Positions 21,129-29,852 of a stretch of DNA of 35,003 nt are shown piece after piece; position 1 is the first letter of the stretch, and every line of letters starts with the position of its first letter. This stretch comes from Planctomycetota bacterium (lineage in GTDB: Bacteria; Planctomycetota; Planctomycetia; Gemmatales; Gemmataceae): contig JACPPF010000028.1 of assembly GCA_016191165.1 (NCBI GenBank), positions 1 through 35,003 of the forward strand, given 5' to 3'. Both the position numbers and the translations under genes were made by a program. The notes beneath the pieces are model-generated. The model ran no database searches, was not told where the DNA came from, and saw only the letters and a list, made by a program, of their open reading frames with translations.

Positions 21129-24100
21129 ATGACCTATCGCATTCTTCTTTGCAGCATCTCAGCCATCCTCGCTTCCACCTTGGTGTGGGGATTGGCGTCG
21201 CAACCCGGCCCCTCCCGGGGGCCTGCTCGCCAGGAAAAGGCCTTCGAATGCCGCTGGACTCCGACGCCAATCAAGCTCACGGGCAAGGGAACCGACCCCG
21301 CGTGGAAGAACGCCCAGACCATCGATAACTTCTATGTTCCCTGGCTTGGCGCCAAAGCTCGGCCCGCCAGGACGAAGACCAAAGCGAAACTACTCTGGGA
21401 CCGCGACTTCATCTACTTTTTCGCCGACATGGAAGACGCGGACCTCTATGCCGACATCAAGGAACATAACGGCAATCTCTGGTACAACGATGTGTTCGAG
21501 TTGTTCTTCAAACCCGCCGACGACAAGCCGGGCTATTACGAATTCCAGATCAACCCCGCGGGCGCCGTGCTCGACGTATTCATGCCGCGCCGCAACGCAG
21601 GCGGCTTTGATCGCTTCAAGAACGACACGAAGTTTCACGTCGAGGCCAAGGTTCACCTGCGCGGCACGCTCAACAAGTGGACCGACCGCGACGACGGTTG
21701 GTCGGTCGAGGGGCGAATTCCGTGGACCGACTTCATGCGCACCGGAGGCCGGCCCGACCGTGGCGAGAAGTGGAAGTTCGCCCTGTGCCGCTACGATTAC
21801 TCGGTCGATTTTGAAGGCCCGGAACTTTCCACCTGCGCCCCCCTCCAGAAGGCAAACTTCCATGCCTACGAGGACTACGCGACGCTGACATTCGTCGGCC
21901 CGGAGAAGAGCAAGAAAAAGGCCGCGCCGGCCCAGTTCATCCCGATGACGACATCGCGCGTCGTCGGATTTCCCGACGGGCCCGCGCCCTATCAGGTCCA
22001 GCGAGTTTATCCCGACCTGAAGATGGCCTACCCACAAATCACGCACCTGATCCCCGGAACCGATCAACTGCTCGTCGTCACATCGCCCAACAATGGCACC
22101 TCCACGAAAATCTATCGCATGAAGGACGATCCGAAGGTCAACACCTGGGATCTCTGGTTCGACTCCGGCGAGGTGGTCTACCAGCTTGCCTTCCATCCCA
22201 AATTCGCCGAGAACGGGTATGTTTTCGTCGGCTCCAACGGCAACACCCCCACGCCGATGACAACAACCCCAAAGGGCCAAAAAGCCGGCAAGAAAAAAAC
22301 GCGCCTGACGCGCTACACGATGCAGACGAAGGCGCCCTTCAAGATCAACCCGGCGTCGGAAAAGGTCATAATCGAAGTCGTCTCCGACGGGCACAACGGC
22401 GCCGCCCCCGTCTTCGGGCCTGACGGCATGATGTATCTGACAACCGGCGATGGCACCAGCGATTCCGACACCGATCTCGTAGGGCAGGACATGAGCACGC
22501 TCCTGGCGAAGGTGTTGCGCATCGATGTCGATCGACCCGCCGCGCCCAAAAACTACTCGATCCCGAAGGACAACCCCTTCATCAACCTGAAGGGCGCCCG
22601 GCCCGAGATATGGGCGGTTGGCCTGCGCAACCCATGGCGCTCCTGTGTCGATGAAAAAACGGGGCATATCTGGGTCGGTCAAAATGGCCAGGACATGTGG
22701 GAACAGGCGTTCCTCGTCAAGAAAGGCGACAATTACGGCTGGAGCGTCATGGAGGGCAGCCACCCTTTCTATTTAACGCGCAAGCTGGCGCCAGTGCCGC
22801 TGACCAAGCCAACAGTCGAGCATCATCATTCCGAAGCGCGCTCGCTCACCGGCGGCGGCGTCTATTATGGCAAGAAATATCCCGAGCTCGTCGGCCACTA
22901 CATCTACGGCGATTACTCCACCGGTAAAATCTGGGCTGTCAAACACGATGGAGCAAAGGTTGTTTCCCATCGTGAAATCTGCGACTCACGCCTGACGATC
23001 ACCGGCTTCGGCGTCGATAGCCAAGGCGAAATCCTGATCGCCGACTTCCAGCGCGACAAGGGCGGGCTCTACACCTTTGTCCCCACACCGAAGGAAAAGC
23101 AAACCACGATCTTTCCAAGGAAGCTAAGCGAGAGCGGCCTGTTCAAGAATGTCAAAGGCCACATCATGCAGGACTCGCTGATTCCCTATTCGGTCAACGC
23201 CGTGCTCTGGTCCGATGGCACGGCCAAGATGCGCTGGATCGGGCTGCCGAAGGGTGCGCAGATCGACTATCGCAAGAGCCGCGGGTGGGACCTGCCCGAT
23301 CAGACGGTGATCGTCAAGTCGTTTTACCTGGACACGATCGAAGGCGATCCGAAGTCACGCCGCTGGATCGAGACGCGCTTCCTGACTCGCCAGGGAACCG
23401 AGTGGTACGGCTATTCCTACGCCTGGAATGATGCCGAGACCGAAGGCACGCTCGTGGAATCCAGGGGAGCGGATCGCGAGTTCACGATCAAGACCGCGAC
23501 CGGGCAGAAGAAACTGAACTGGCGCTACCCGAGCCGATCCGAGTGCATGGTCTGCCACAGCCGGGCCGCCAACTATGTGCTCGGCTTCAGTGAATTGCAA
23601 TTCAATCATGTGCATACCTACCTCCCGTCTCCCTCTGGGAAGGGGGCTAACAATCTTCTCCCCTCTCCCACTGGGAGAGGGGCCGGGGGTGAGGGCGAAC
23701 GCGAAAACCAGCTCGCTGTCTTCGAGCGTCTGGGTTTGTTCAAGAGCTTCAACTGGGCGTCCGAGACGCACGATCGAATTCGCAAGGAATTGAAGGCCAA
23801 GGGCCGAACGACCAAGGAGATTAACGAGGAGCTTGCACAACGTACCGCGGGCCCCGGACAGCGCACGCCCAAATCGTCCTCGCTGCTGCCCTTCGCGCCG
23901 GACAAGATCAACAAGCTGGTCGATCCCTACGACAAGACGCAAGACCTGACCTTGCGGGTGCGAAGTTATCTGCACAGCAATTGTTCGCAGTGCCATGTTG
24001 AAGCAGGCGGCGGCAACTCGCAGATGGAACTCGAATTCACCAAGGCGCTCACGGAAATGAGGATCATCAACGTCAAGCCGGTGCATGACACGTTTGGACT

Positions 24101-24260
24101 CAAGGACGCCAAGCTGGTGGCGCCCGGTCATCCCGAGCGGTCGGTCCTCCTGCACCGCATCAGCCATCGCAACAAGGGGCACATGCCGCCGCTGGCGACG
24201 CGCGTGGTCGATCAGCAAATGGTGGACACGATCCGCGAGTGGATCCGGACGATGAAGTGA
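21129..24260 (+). CDS. CBM9-like / PQQ sugar-dehydrogenase-like / diheme cytochrome fusion
   Basis: The protein has 1043 residues. After a signal peptide (about 1-24), residues about 45-255 form a CBM9-like/DOMON carbohydrate-binding domain (DRDFIYFFADMEDADLYADI; WSVEGRIPWTDF). Residues about 290-655 resemble glucose/sorbosone dehydrogenase propellers (LAFHPKFAENGYVFVGS; PVFGPDGMMYLTTGDG; EIWAVGLRNPWR). Residues about 660-1043 match the HNE_0200-type (TIGR03806) cytochrome family with CMVCH and CSQCH, and end in GHMPPLAT..DQQMVDTIREWI. It should bind and oxidise a sugar outside the cytoplasm and pass electrons to its own haems. A repeat at about 23621-23700 adds PSPSGKGANNLLPSPTGRGAGGEG inside the C-terminal domain. 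The ribosome site is weak. Confidence 0.88.
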   Translation: MTYRILLCSISAILASTLVWGLASQPGPSRGPARQEKAFECRWTPTPIKLTGKGTDPAWKNAQTIDNFYVPWLGAKARPARTKTKAKLLWDRDFIYFFADMEDADLYADIKEHNGNLWYNDVFELFFKPADDKPGYYEFQINPAGAVLDVFMPRRNAGGFDRFKNDTKFHVEAKVHLRGTLNKWTDRDDGWSVEGRIPWTDFMRTGGRPDRGEKWKFALCRYDYSVDFEGPELSTCAPLQKANFHAYEDYATLTFVGPEKSKKKAAPAQFIPMTTSRVVGFPDGPAPYQVQRVYPDLKMAYPQITHLIPGTDQLLVVTSPNNGTSTKIYRMKDDPKVNTWDLWFDSGEVVYQLAFHPKFAENGYVFVGSNGNTPTPMTTTPKGQKAGKKKTRLTRYTMQTKAPFKINPASEKVIIEVVSDGHNGAAPVFGPDGMMYLTTGDGTSDSDTDLVGQDMSTLLAKVLRIDVDRPAAPKNYSIPKDNPFINLKGARPEIWAVGLRNPWRSCVDEKTGHIWVGQNGQDMWEQAFLVKKGDNYGWSVMEGSHPFYLTRKLAPVPLTKPTVEHHHSEARSLTGGGVYYGKKYPELVGHYIYGDYSTGKIWAVKHDGAKVVSHREICDSRLTITGFGVDSQGEILIADFQRDKGGLYTFVPTPKEKQTTIFPRKLSESGLFKNVKGHIMQDSLIPYSVNAVLWSDGTAKMRWIGLPKGAQIDYRKSRGWDLPDQTVIVKSFYLDTIEGDPKSRRWIETRFLTRQGTEWYGYSYAWNDAETEGTLVESRGADREFTIKTATGQKKLNWRYPSRSECMVCHSRAANYVLGFSELQFNHVHTYLPSPSGKGANNLLPSPTGRGAGGEGERENQLAVFERLGLFKSFNWASETHDRIRKELKAKGRTTKEINEELAQRTAGPGQRTPKSSSLLPFAPDKINKLVDPYDKTQDLTLRVRSYLHSNCSQCHVEAGGGNSQMELEFTKALTEMRIINVKPVHDTFGLKDAKLVAPGHPERSVLLHRISHRNKGHMPPLATRVVDQQMVDTIREWIRTMK
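23621..23700 (+). repeat. Repeat-derived insert inside the fusion gene
   Basis: The core CCCCTCTCCC/GGGAGAGGGG (23660-23669 and 23673-23682) is a perfect hairpin with a 3-base loop, followed by GGCCGGGGGTGAGGG. Its opposite-strand translation LTPGPSPSGRGE is a familiar sign of a repeat found in many genomes. The frame stays open through it. Confidence 0.7.
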
Positions 24261-24290
24261 GTTTTCCCGCGCCGCCGCTGGCCAGGAAAT

Positions 24291-24409
24291 CGGCTACAGC
24301 GTGGTGTCTCACTTTGCTTCGGCGCATGGTAGACCTCACGCTCCGCGCGAGGAATTCCTCACGCGGAGCGTGAGGTCTACAATCAAATTGAGACACTACC
24401 GGCTACAGC
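24291..24409. mobile_element. MITE-like element with 16-bp inverted ends and 10-bp direct repeat
   Basis: The 99-bp core (24301-24399) begins GTGGTGTCTCACTTTG and ends CAAATTGAGACACTAC, inverted ends matching at 14 of 16. Its centre is a long perfect palindrome, GTAGACCTCACGCTCCGCG with its complement (about 24329-24380). CGGCTACAGC occurs directly on both sides (24291-24300 and 24400-24409), as expected for a target-site duplication. The right copy covers the stop codon of the convergent gene. It encodes no protein and must have been moved by an enzyme elsewhere. Confidence 0.82.
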
Positions 24410-25326
24410 AACCCCATGGCACGCAAGTCCGCGCAGGGTTCCTCAAAGCTGCAACTCCCGAAGGTGGTGGCGCTGGTGGTGCGAAGGTTTTCAATCCGGG
24501 CCGTGGGGCATGTCCAGTGCTTCCAGGCGAAGCCGTCATCGTCAAAACGAAAATACCGGGCCTCTCGATCCGAGAGGATCGCCGCGATATCTTCCTGCGT
24601 CAATGGATGAACGGCAGCCAACAGGCCGGCGCCGAACACGTTCAGGAACCCATGATGCCAAACCTGTAAGGATTGGTCCCAGTGTCGGCGCGGATGGTGC
24701 AAGCCGGCCGTGGCTTTCCAAGGCACACGGGCCAGCTGGCATTGATGGATAAAGTACGCGACCGCGGACTCGTCAGGAAATGCGTCGGCGCCCAGGCCCC
24801 CAGTGCGCAACTTGAGGCCCAGCTGGCTTCCCGCCAAGGCACGACAGGTTGTTTGAAAACCACTCTGCCACCCCGGCGTCCGCGGGATTTCCAAAAATCC
24901 ATCCAGGCCGGCGTCCGCGAGCAGGGCTTGCACCGTCTGGACCGTTGAGCGTTCGAGTGCCTGGTACGCCGGCAGGGCCACCTCATAGGTGTCGATCAAC
25001 GGTCCGTTGGTCCACCCGGTGCGGAACTCGTCAATCGCGCGAATGTCTGCCAGGATTTGGCTCATCACGTCGCTCGCCGGCGCGCCGGGCTGCCCCAGCA
25101 CCGTCAAACGAAGCAGCGCGGCGTTATCGTATTCCCTTGCATGCGCCGCCAGCTCCCCCAGCCGTGCGGCTGGGCAGACGAAGCGGCCCAGCATCCAGGC
25201 GGTCGGCGCTGACTCCTTGTCACGCAGGTAGGTGCGCAGGGCATCCGCCATCGGCAACCGCGCCGGCGGAAACAGCCCGGCATGATCGATGATCTGGTTC
25301 AGCAAGGCCTTGACCGACGCTTTCAT
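24403..25326 (-). CDS. Conserved hypothetical protein, possibly TIM-barrel-like
   Basis: The 307-residue protein is of a type I recall from many bacteria but cannot name. Features are NQIIDHAGLFPPARLPMADAL near the start, WMLGRFVCPAARLGEL, LGLKLRTGGLGADAFPDESAVAYFIHQC, and VPWKATAGLHHPRRHW. The Lys in GLKLRTGG and in PWKATAGLHHP, each at a strand end, suggest an aldolase-like barrel, but this is inference. No signal peptide is seen, so it is probably cytoplasmic. AGGAG six bases before the ATG fixes the start at 25326. Its stop codon lies in the right direct repeat of the MITE-like element. Confidence 0.8.
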   Translation of the reverse strand: MKASVKALLNQIIDHAGLFPPARLPMADALRTYLRDKESAPTAWMLGRFVCPAARLGELAAHAREYDNAALLRLTVLGQPGAPASDVMSQILADIRAIDEFRTGWTNGPLIDTYEVALPAYQALERSTVQTVQALLADAGLDGFLEIPRTPGWQSGFQTTCRALAGSQLGLKLRTGGLGADAFPDESAVAYFIHQCQLARVPWKATAGLHHPRRHWDQSLQVWHHGFLNVFGAGLLAAVHPLTQEDIAAILSDREARYFRFDDDGFAWKHWTCPTARIENLRTTSATTFGSCSFEEPCADLRAMGLL

Positions 25327-25821
25327 GCCATGCTCCTGTCTATTTCGACTCTGTCCGTTATAACGATCAGGGGCATTTCTGGGATTGTAGCGTTTGCACA
25401 ACATGAGACACGGAGTCCGCAAACGGTTTCACGGAGTGATCTCGACAACGTTTGAGATGGTCTGGCCCCAGGTCGATAACAGATGCGGGGCGGATGCCAG
25501 CCATCCCACCCGGCTACCGTTGTTGATTCCAAGGAAAAGGATTTCCTGGCCTTGCCGCATTCGACCATTCCTGCACCGCTCGCTCCTGGAAAATGGGGGA
25601 GGCTGGGCAAGATTTGCGAATTGCAGCTGGCCCGATGAAGGTCTACAATGGAAGCTGACACTCGGCAAGGGAAGCGGATCGACGCGCGAATGCGTGTGGA
25701 CAGGAAAAGGCGATACGGCCAACCAGAAACCACCTGGCTGGGCCAATTCGCCCCACGGGCTTGAGCATTTACGGCGTCTTCGCTTGATCATCGGACCACT
25801 TATTGCCCTGGAACCAACCCC
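25327..25821. other. Intergenic region, no recognised feature
   Basis: The 495 bases between the divergent hypothetical gene and the sigma factor show no coding frame with recognisable family features, no strong sigma70 boxes and no clear hairpin. It should contain the promoters of both flanking genes, but I cannot place them. Confidence 0.5.
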
Positions 25822-26661
25822 ATGAATCGACCTCGTCGGCAACGCGGTCCTTCGGTCCAGTCGCCGCTGGAAACGTACCTGCGCGAAATCAACGAGACGG
25901 CGCTCTTGAACGCGGACGAGGAAAAGGAACTCGCCCGCGAAATCGAGAACGGCAATAGCGAGGCGCGCGACCGCATGGTTCGCGCCAACCTCCGCCTCGT
26001 CGTCAACATCGCCCGCAGTTACACCGGCAAGGGACTTGGCTTGCAGGACCTGATCGAAGAAGGCAATCTCGGACTCTTGCGCGCCGTCGAGGGTTTCGAC
26101 CCGCGCATGAACACCCGCTTCAGCACCTATGCGAGCTACTGGATCAAGCAATCCATCAAGCGCGCGCTGGTCAACACCGCCAAGACCATTCGCATCCCCG
26201 CCTACATGGTGGAACTACTCGCCAAATGGCGCCGCGCCACCTCGCAATTGCAGGATCAACTTGGCCGACCGCCAACCCATGAAGAAGTCGCCAAGAGCTT
26301 GAACTTGCCCAAAAAGAAGCTCGCGATCATCAAGAAGGCGATCCGCGTCTACAACGCCGCCCCGCAGACCGATCAGCCCGAAGCCGGTTGGTCGCTCGAC
26401 GAAATGGTGATGGACGGCAATTCAAAATCCCCCGACCTGGAGATGGTCGAGGCCGACGATCTCAAGCACGTGCTGGAGTTGCTTGAGAAGATGGACCCGC
26501 GCGAGGCGACCGTTTTGCGGATGCGCTTCGGCCTGATCGAGAATGAGGATCCGAAGACGCTCAAGGAGATCGGCGAAAGCCTCGGCCTGACCCGCGAGCG
26601 GGTACGCCAGATCGAGAGCGAAGCGCTGGCGAAGCTCAGTGAGTCGATGCACGGCGATTGA
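25822..26661 (+). CDS. RNA polymerase sigma-70 factor (RpoD-like, short)
   Basis: The 279-residue protein has sigma region 1.2 (SPLETYLREINETALLNADEEKELA, about 13-37), region 2 (RANLRLVVNIARSYTGKGLGLQDLIEEGNLGLLRAVEGFDP, then RFSTYASYWIKQSIKRAL as 2.4), region 3, and region 4.2 helix-turn-helix TLKEIGESLGLTRERVRQIESEALAKL. It lacks the long region 1.1 of a main RpoD, so it is probably a group 2 or alternative vegetative-like factor. There is no visible Shine-Dalgarno before the ATG. A strong hairpin follows. The next gene is an FHA-STAS protein, a possible regulatory neighbour. Confidence 0.95.
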   Translation: MNRPRRQRGPSVQSPLETYLREINETALLNADEEKELAREIENGNSEARDRMVRANLRLVVNIARSYTGKGLGLQDLIEEGNLGLLRAVEGFDPRMNTRFSTYASYWIKQSIKRALVNTAKTIRIPAYMVELLAKWRRATSQLQDQLGRPPTHEEVAKSLNLPKKKLAIIKKAIRVYNAAPQTDQPEAGWSLDEMVMDGNSKSPDLEMVEADDLKHVLELLEKMDPREATVLRMRFGLIENEDPKTLKEIGESLGLTRERVRQIESEALAKLSESMHGD

Positions 26662-26691
26662 GGTCATGGGACCTCTTAGGTCAACCAGAAA

Positions 26692-26721
26692 AAAGCCCAG
26701 GGACCTCCGTCCCTGGGCTTT
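26692..26721. terminator. Strong terminator after sigma factor
   Basis: AAAGCCCAGGGA and TCCCTGGGCTTT are perfect 12-bp inverted arms around a 6-base loop, with a short T or A tract on either side, so it may work in both directions. It separates the sigma factor from the FHA-STAS gene. Confidence 0.8.
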
Positions 26722-26811
26722 CGCGCTGAAATTTGGCGGGCGGGCGCTGTTTTGCGTGTTATCATAGAATGACCCAACGTTCCATGAATGCGCCGTTCTG
26801 GAGTGGGATAC

Positions 26812-27609
26812 ATGAAGTTCTACCTGATCGTCGCCAAGGGGAGAAAGCAGGGCATGCCCATCCCCGTCAGTTGCGATCTTTTTCTGGTCGGCTCGGACCG
26901 GATGTGCCAGCTCCGCAAAGATAGCCTCGGTGCCAAACATTGCGCCTTCGTGACCCGCGACAAGAAGGTGTTCGTCCGCGACATGGATAGCGGCAAGGCG
27001 ACCCTTGTCAATGGCGCGGCGATTCCGCCCGGCGAGGAATGGCCTCTCCACAAGGGGGACCGAATCACCCTTGGGCCGCTCGAGTTCCTGGTCGAGTTTC
27101 GCGAACAAAGCCTGTCCCAGGCCGACATCGAGGAATGGTCCAACCGGACCCTCGACGAGCAGGACGGGCAGGAGGACGATGACGACGACGATGCCGAACA
27201 CCTCAGTGCCGCGGGGGCGGCCCAGTCCATTCTCAACAAGCTCAACTCGATGAAGGGACTGGTGACCGGCCAGCTGCGGATTGGGCACGAGCACGGCGTT
27301 GTCATCGTCCGTTTGAATTGCCTCAAACTGGTGGAGGAGTCGGAAATCGCCAGCGTCAAGAAAGAGCTCTGCGATAATCTCAACAAGCCGAACCAGCGAA
27401 TCCTTTTGGATCTCAAAAACGTGCGCCGCCTCTCCTCACAGGCCGTGGTCATGCTGGCGGATTTCTACCGCTGGCTGCAGCATCCGCGCGGCAGCTCGAT
27501 GGCGGTGTGCCGAATCCGCTCCGAACTTCAAACCGCGATGGGCATGTTGCGCGTCGAGAAAATTCCAATCTATCGCGACAAGAAAACCGCGCTGAACTCG
27601 GACTGGTAG
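26812..27609 (+). CDS. FHA-STAS two-domain protein
   Basis: The 265-residue protein has an FHA-like domain at about 1-100 (FLVGSDRMCQLR, KHCAFVTRDKKVFVRDMDSGKATLVNG), an acidic linker with a run of Asp at about 123-130, and a STAS domain at about 155-255 like anti-sigma-factor antagonists (GVVIVRLNCLKLVEESEI; ILLDLKNVRRLSSQAVVMLADFYRWL). Ser in LSSQAV is at the place that is phosphorylated in SpoIIAA-type proteins. GGAG nine bases before the ATG supports the start. It probably joins phosphopeptide binding to partner-switching control, and the neighbouring sigma factor makes that attractive, but no anti-sigma gene is here. Confidence 0.85.
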   Translation: MKFYLIVAKGRKQGMPIPVSCDLFLVGSDRMCQLRKDSLGAKHCAFVTRDKKVFVRDMDSGKATLVNGAAIPPGEEWPLHKGDRITLGPLEFLVEFREQSLSQADIEEWSNRTLDEQDGQEDDDDDDAEHLSAAGAAQSILNKLNSMKGLVTGQLRIGHEHGVVIVRLNCLKLVEESEIASVKKELCDNLNKPNQRILLDLKNVRRLSSQAVVMLADFYRWLQHPRGSSMAVCRIRSELQTAMGMLRVEKIPIYRDKKTALNSDW

Positions 27610-27672
27610 GTCGGCGCGCGCTGTAGACCGTCACGACAAACCCCTTACTTCGAGCGCGTTTTTTTTTCTCGC

Positions 27673-28218
27673 TCATTCGCATTTTTCAATCAACGTCTGT
27701 GATTTGATGATCGTGTTTTCTTCGGGAAACGTGTGAAAAGTTGACAGGTGCAGGCGGTTCGGCCTGGTTTCCGCAACGATGTAGCCAAGCGGCGCGATGG
27801 CGAGTCGATGGTTCGGCTGAAAGTTATGCAAGATGCCGCGTTTGTTGCCGTCGGCGAGGATTTCCTCATGAACGTGGTGAAAAATCTCCTCGGGTAGCGT
27901 CTCGACCTGGAAACTGGTCTGATAGAGAATGCCGTTGACGCACTGGAACTTGCCTGAATGCTCGCCGCGCATGGGGTAGCGCAGGAAGCGGCGCTTGTCG
28001 GAGATGGGCTGATCGGCGTCGGCGACCTCGGTGAGAAGCACGTCTTCATTTTCAAAAGTGATGACATGGCCCGTGCGCGTGATCCAGATGCGCAACTCAT
28101 ATGCGTCGCGCTCGAAACGCCGCACGGTCATGATGTCGAACAGCTCTGGATGGAGCGGCCGACCGTACAGCTGAAAAACCAGTTCCGCCACACGCGGTCT
28201 GACGAGCAAAGCATTCAT
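27673..28218 (-). CDS. DUF2617 family protein
   Basis: The 181-residue protein shows the DUF2617 pattern: VFQLYGRPLHPELFDIM near the start, ITRTGHVITFENEDVLLTEV in the middle, and LHLSTFHTFPEENTIIKSQTLIE at the end. Function is unknown for the family. The start at 28218 (MNALLVRPRV) is where the family homology begins; longer in-frame starts run into the end of tsaB. It follows tsaB on the same strand after 143 bases and may be its operon partner. Confidence 0.82.
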   Translation of the reverse strand: MNALLVRPRVAELVFQLYGRPLHPELFDIMTVRRFERDAYELRIWITRTGHVITFENEDVLLTEVADADQPISDKRRFLRYPMRGEHSGKFQCVNGILYQTSFQVETLPEEIFHHVHEEILADGNKRGILHNFQPNHRLAIAPLGYIVAETRPNRLHLSTFHTFPEENTIIKSQTLIEKCE

Positions 28219-28361
28219 GATGTCACGAAACCACTCCTCGGCATTTCGGATGCGATCATTTCTTCGATTATAGCAACCGGTCCCGTCCCTACAATGCGAA
28301 CTGTCCTTCGTGAAAAACTCGCCTTGACAGCGATTATTCGCGCGCGCAACATTCGGAAAAG

Positions 28362-29063
28362 TCACCCGGTTTGTATGGCTTGCTGGGCTGGCCTGGGGTG
28401 TAACTGCGCCCACTTTTCCTCGGCCGAGCTGACGCGCAAATAAAGCGGCTCCACCGCGAAGGGATCGTCGCGCTCCCCCAGTTGAATACGCGGCAGGCTG
28501 ACTCCCAGCAGGCCGGCCGGTTTTGCGTGCCAGTACGCTTCGGGAAGCATCGCCAGGCCAGGCGGCATACGGTCCGCCAGCGTTTCCAGGCCTGGGCCGG
28601 TCACCGCGACGTTCCACGCCAACGCCGATTCGAGCCACATTTCCAGAGGCAAGATCATCAGCGGCTCGGGGTTCGTGCCGAAACGCTGGACATAGACGTG
28701 GTTCTGCTGCGCGTCGGCGATGACATCGACATTCGGCCCCGCGCCCGGCGCCTGCTCACGGATCGCTTCAAAGGTTGGGACGGCGAGCAAGGCGCACCCG
28801 GTGGCATAGGCGAGCGTCTTCGCCGACATCAGACCGACGCGCAAGCCCGTGTAGCTGCCCGGGCCGCTGCTGACGACCACGCCGTCGAGTTCGCGTGCGC
28901 TCCAACTTTGGCCCCGTAACAATTCCTGAATTGCCGGGACCAGATCGCGCGCGTGCCGGCGCGCCTCGTCAAGCCGTCGCTCCGCAACGATCGCACCGTC
29001 CACCGCCAGAGCAACCGTGCCGATGCGGTGCGAGGTCTCCAGGATCAGATAACGACTAACCAT
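28362..29063 (-). CDS. tsaB: tRNA threonylcarbamoyladenosine biosynthesis protein TsaB
   Basis: The 233-residue protein begins MVSRYLILETSHRIGTVALAVDG and has the TsaB hallmarks RRHARDLVPAIQELL and DGVVVSSGPGSYTGLRVGLMSAKTLAYA, with the ASKHA-fold phosphate-loop-like GPGSYTGLR. TsaB is the dimerisation partner of TsaD in making t6A at position 37 of ANN-decoding tRNAs, in the cytoplasm. The start at 29063 fits family length. It lies divergently to the RNase HI gene with a 74-base gap that contains a repeat. Confidence 0.93.
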   Translation of the reverse strand: MVSRYLILETSHRIGTVALAVDGAIVAERRLDEARRHARDLVPAIQELLRGQSWSARELDGVVVSSGPGSYTGLRVGLMSAKTLAYATGCALLAVPTFEAIREQAPGAGPNVDVIADAQQNHVYVQRFGTNPEPLMILPLEMWLESALAWNVAVTGPGLETLADRMPPGLAMLPEAYWHAKPAGLLGVSLPRIQLGERDDPFAVEPLYLRVSSAEEKWAQLHPRPAQQAIQTG

Positions 29064-29067
29064 CTCG

Positions 29068-29123
29068 TTTAGCCGCTCGCTTTTGGCAAGCGCGCCTCCC
29101 GCTCGCCAATCGAGAGCGGCCAA
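29068..29123. repeat. Degenerate CGTTTAGC repeat in a divergent promoter region
   Basis: TTTAGCCGCTC (29068-29078) pairs with GAGCGGCCAAA (29114-29124, one mismatch), with an inner CGCTTTTGGCAAGCG hairpin. The beginning resembles the GTTTAGCGCCCGC family but the stem differs. It fills most of the space between tsaB and the RNase HI gene. Confidence 0.5.
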
Positions 29124-29137
29124 AATACAATCGCATC

Positions 29138-29791
29138 ATGGACAACACCTGGACGATCTACACCGACGGCGGTTCCCGCGGCAATCCCGGCCCAGCCGCC
29201 TACGCCTATGTTATCAAACGGCCCGGACTGCCGGATATCGAAGGCAAGTGTTACCTCGGCAAGACCACCAACAACATCGCCGAATACACCGGCGTCGTCA
29301 AGGCCCTGGAACACGCCAAGGAAATCGGCGGCCGCAAGTTGATCCTCCTCAGCGACAGCGAGTTGATGGTCAAGCAGATGAACGGCCAGTACAAGGTGAA
29401 GAACGAGGGCTTGCGGCCGCTGTACCTGCAAGCCGTCGCGCTTCGCAAGCACTTCGATTCACTGACGATCAAACACATCTACCGGGACCAGAACTCGCAG
29501 GCCGACGCCCTGTGCAATGAAGCGATGGATGACCGCTCGCCCACTGAGCCGATTCGTCTGGACGATTCCGTTCTTGAACAGCCGCGCATACCCGCCGTCG
29601 AAGACAAGAAACCTGATACCCCGCCCGCCCCGGCCCCAAGCGATATGACGCCGCTGATGCAGGCCCTCGCGTTCCTGAAGCAAAGTGCGGTGCGCTGGGC
29701 CAGGGGCGACGCCAACGACCCGCCGCCGGCCGACGTGTTGAATCGAATCGCCGAGATTCTTCAACGCGATGAACCGCCGGCTGCCGATTGA
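29138..29791 (+). CDS. Ribonuclease HI family protein
   Basis: The 217-residue protein has the RNase H fold at about 1-135 with the four catalytic acidic residues: Asp in IYTDGGSRGNPGPAA, Glu in NNIAEYTGVVKAL, Asp in LLSDSELMVKQMNGQYKVKN and Asp in NSQADALCNEAMD. It should cut RNA in RNA-DNA hybrids in the cytoplasm. A Pro-rich linker at about 160-170 leads to a short helical C-terminal part (MQALAFLKQSAVRWA..PADVLNRIAEIL) not found in basic RNase HI. A cell-wide role in replication or R-loop removal is expected. Confidence 0.93.
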   Translation: MDNTWTIYTDGGSRGNPGPAAYAYVIKRPGLPDIEGKCYLGKTTNNIAEYTGVVKALEHAKEIGGRKLILLSDSELMVKQMNGQYKVKNEGLRPLYLQAVALRKHFDSLTIKHIYRDQNSQADALCNEAMDDRSPTEPIRLDDSVLEQPRIPAVEDKKPDTPPAPAPSDMTPLMQALAFLKQSAVRWARGDANDPPPADVLNRIAEILQRDEPPAAD

Positions 29792-29852
29792 CATAATGCG
29801 AAAGCTCGGCTACTTTAGTTAATGAAAGCGATCCCGCCTCAAGAGATTTCTC

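Noticed and set aside
21390-22763. 457-codon minus-strand frame
   Set aside because: It is antisense to the CBM9-like/sugar-dehydrogenase fusion, which has clear domains; high GC keeps the opposite strand open.
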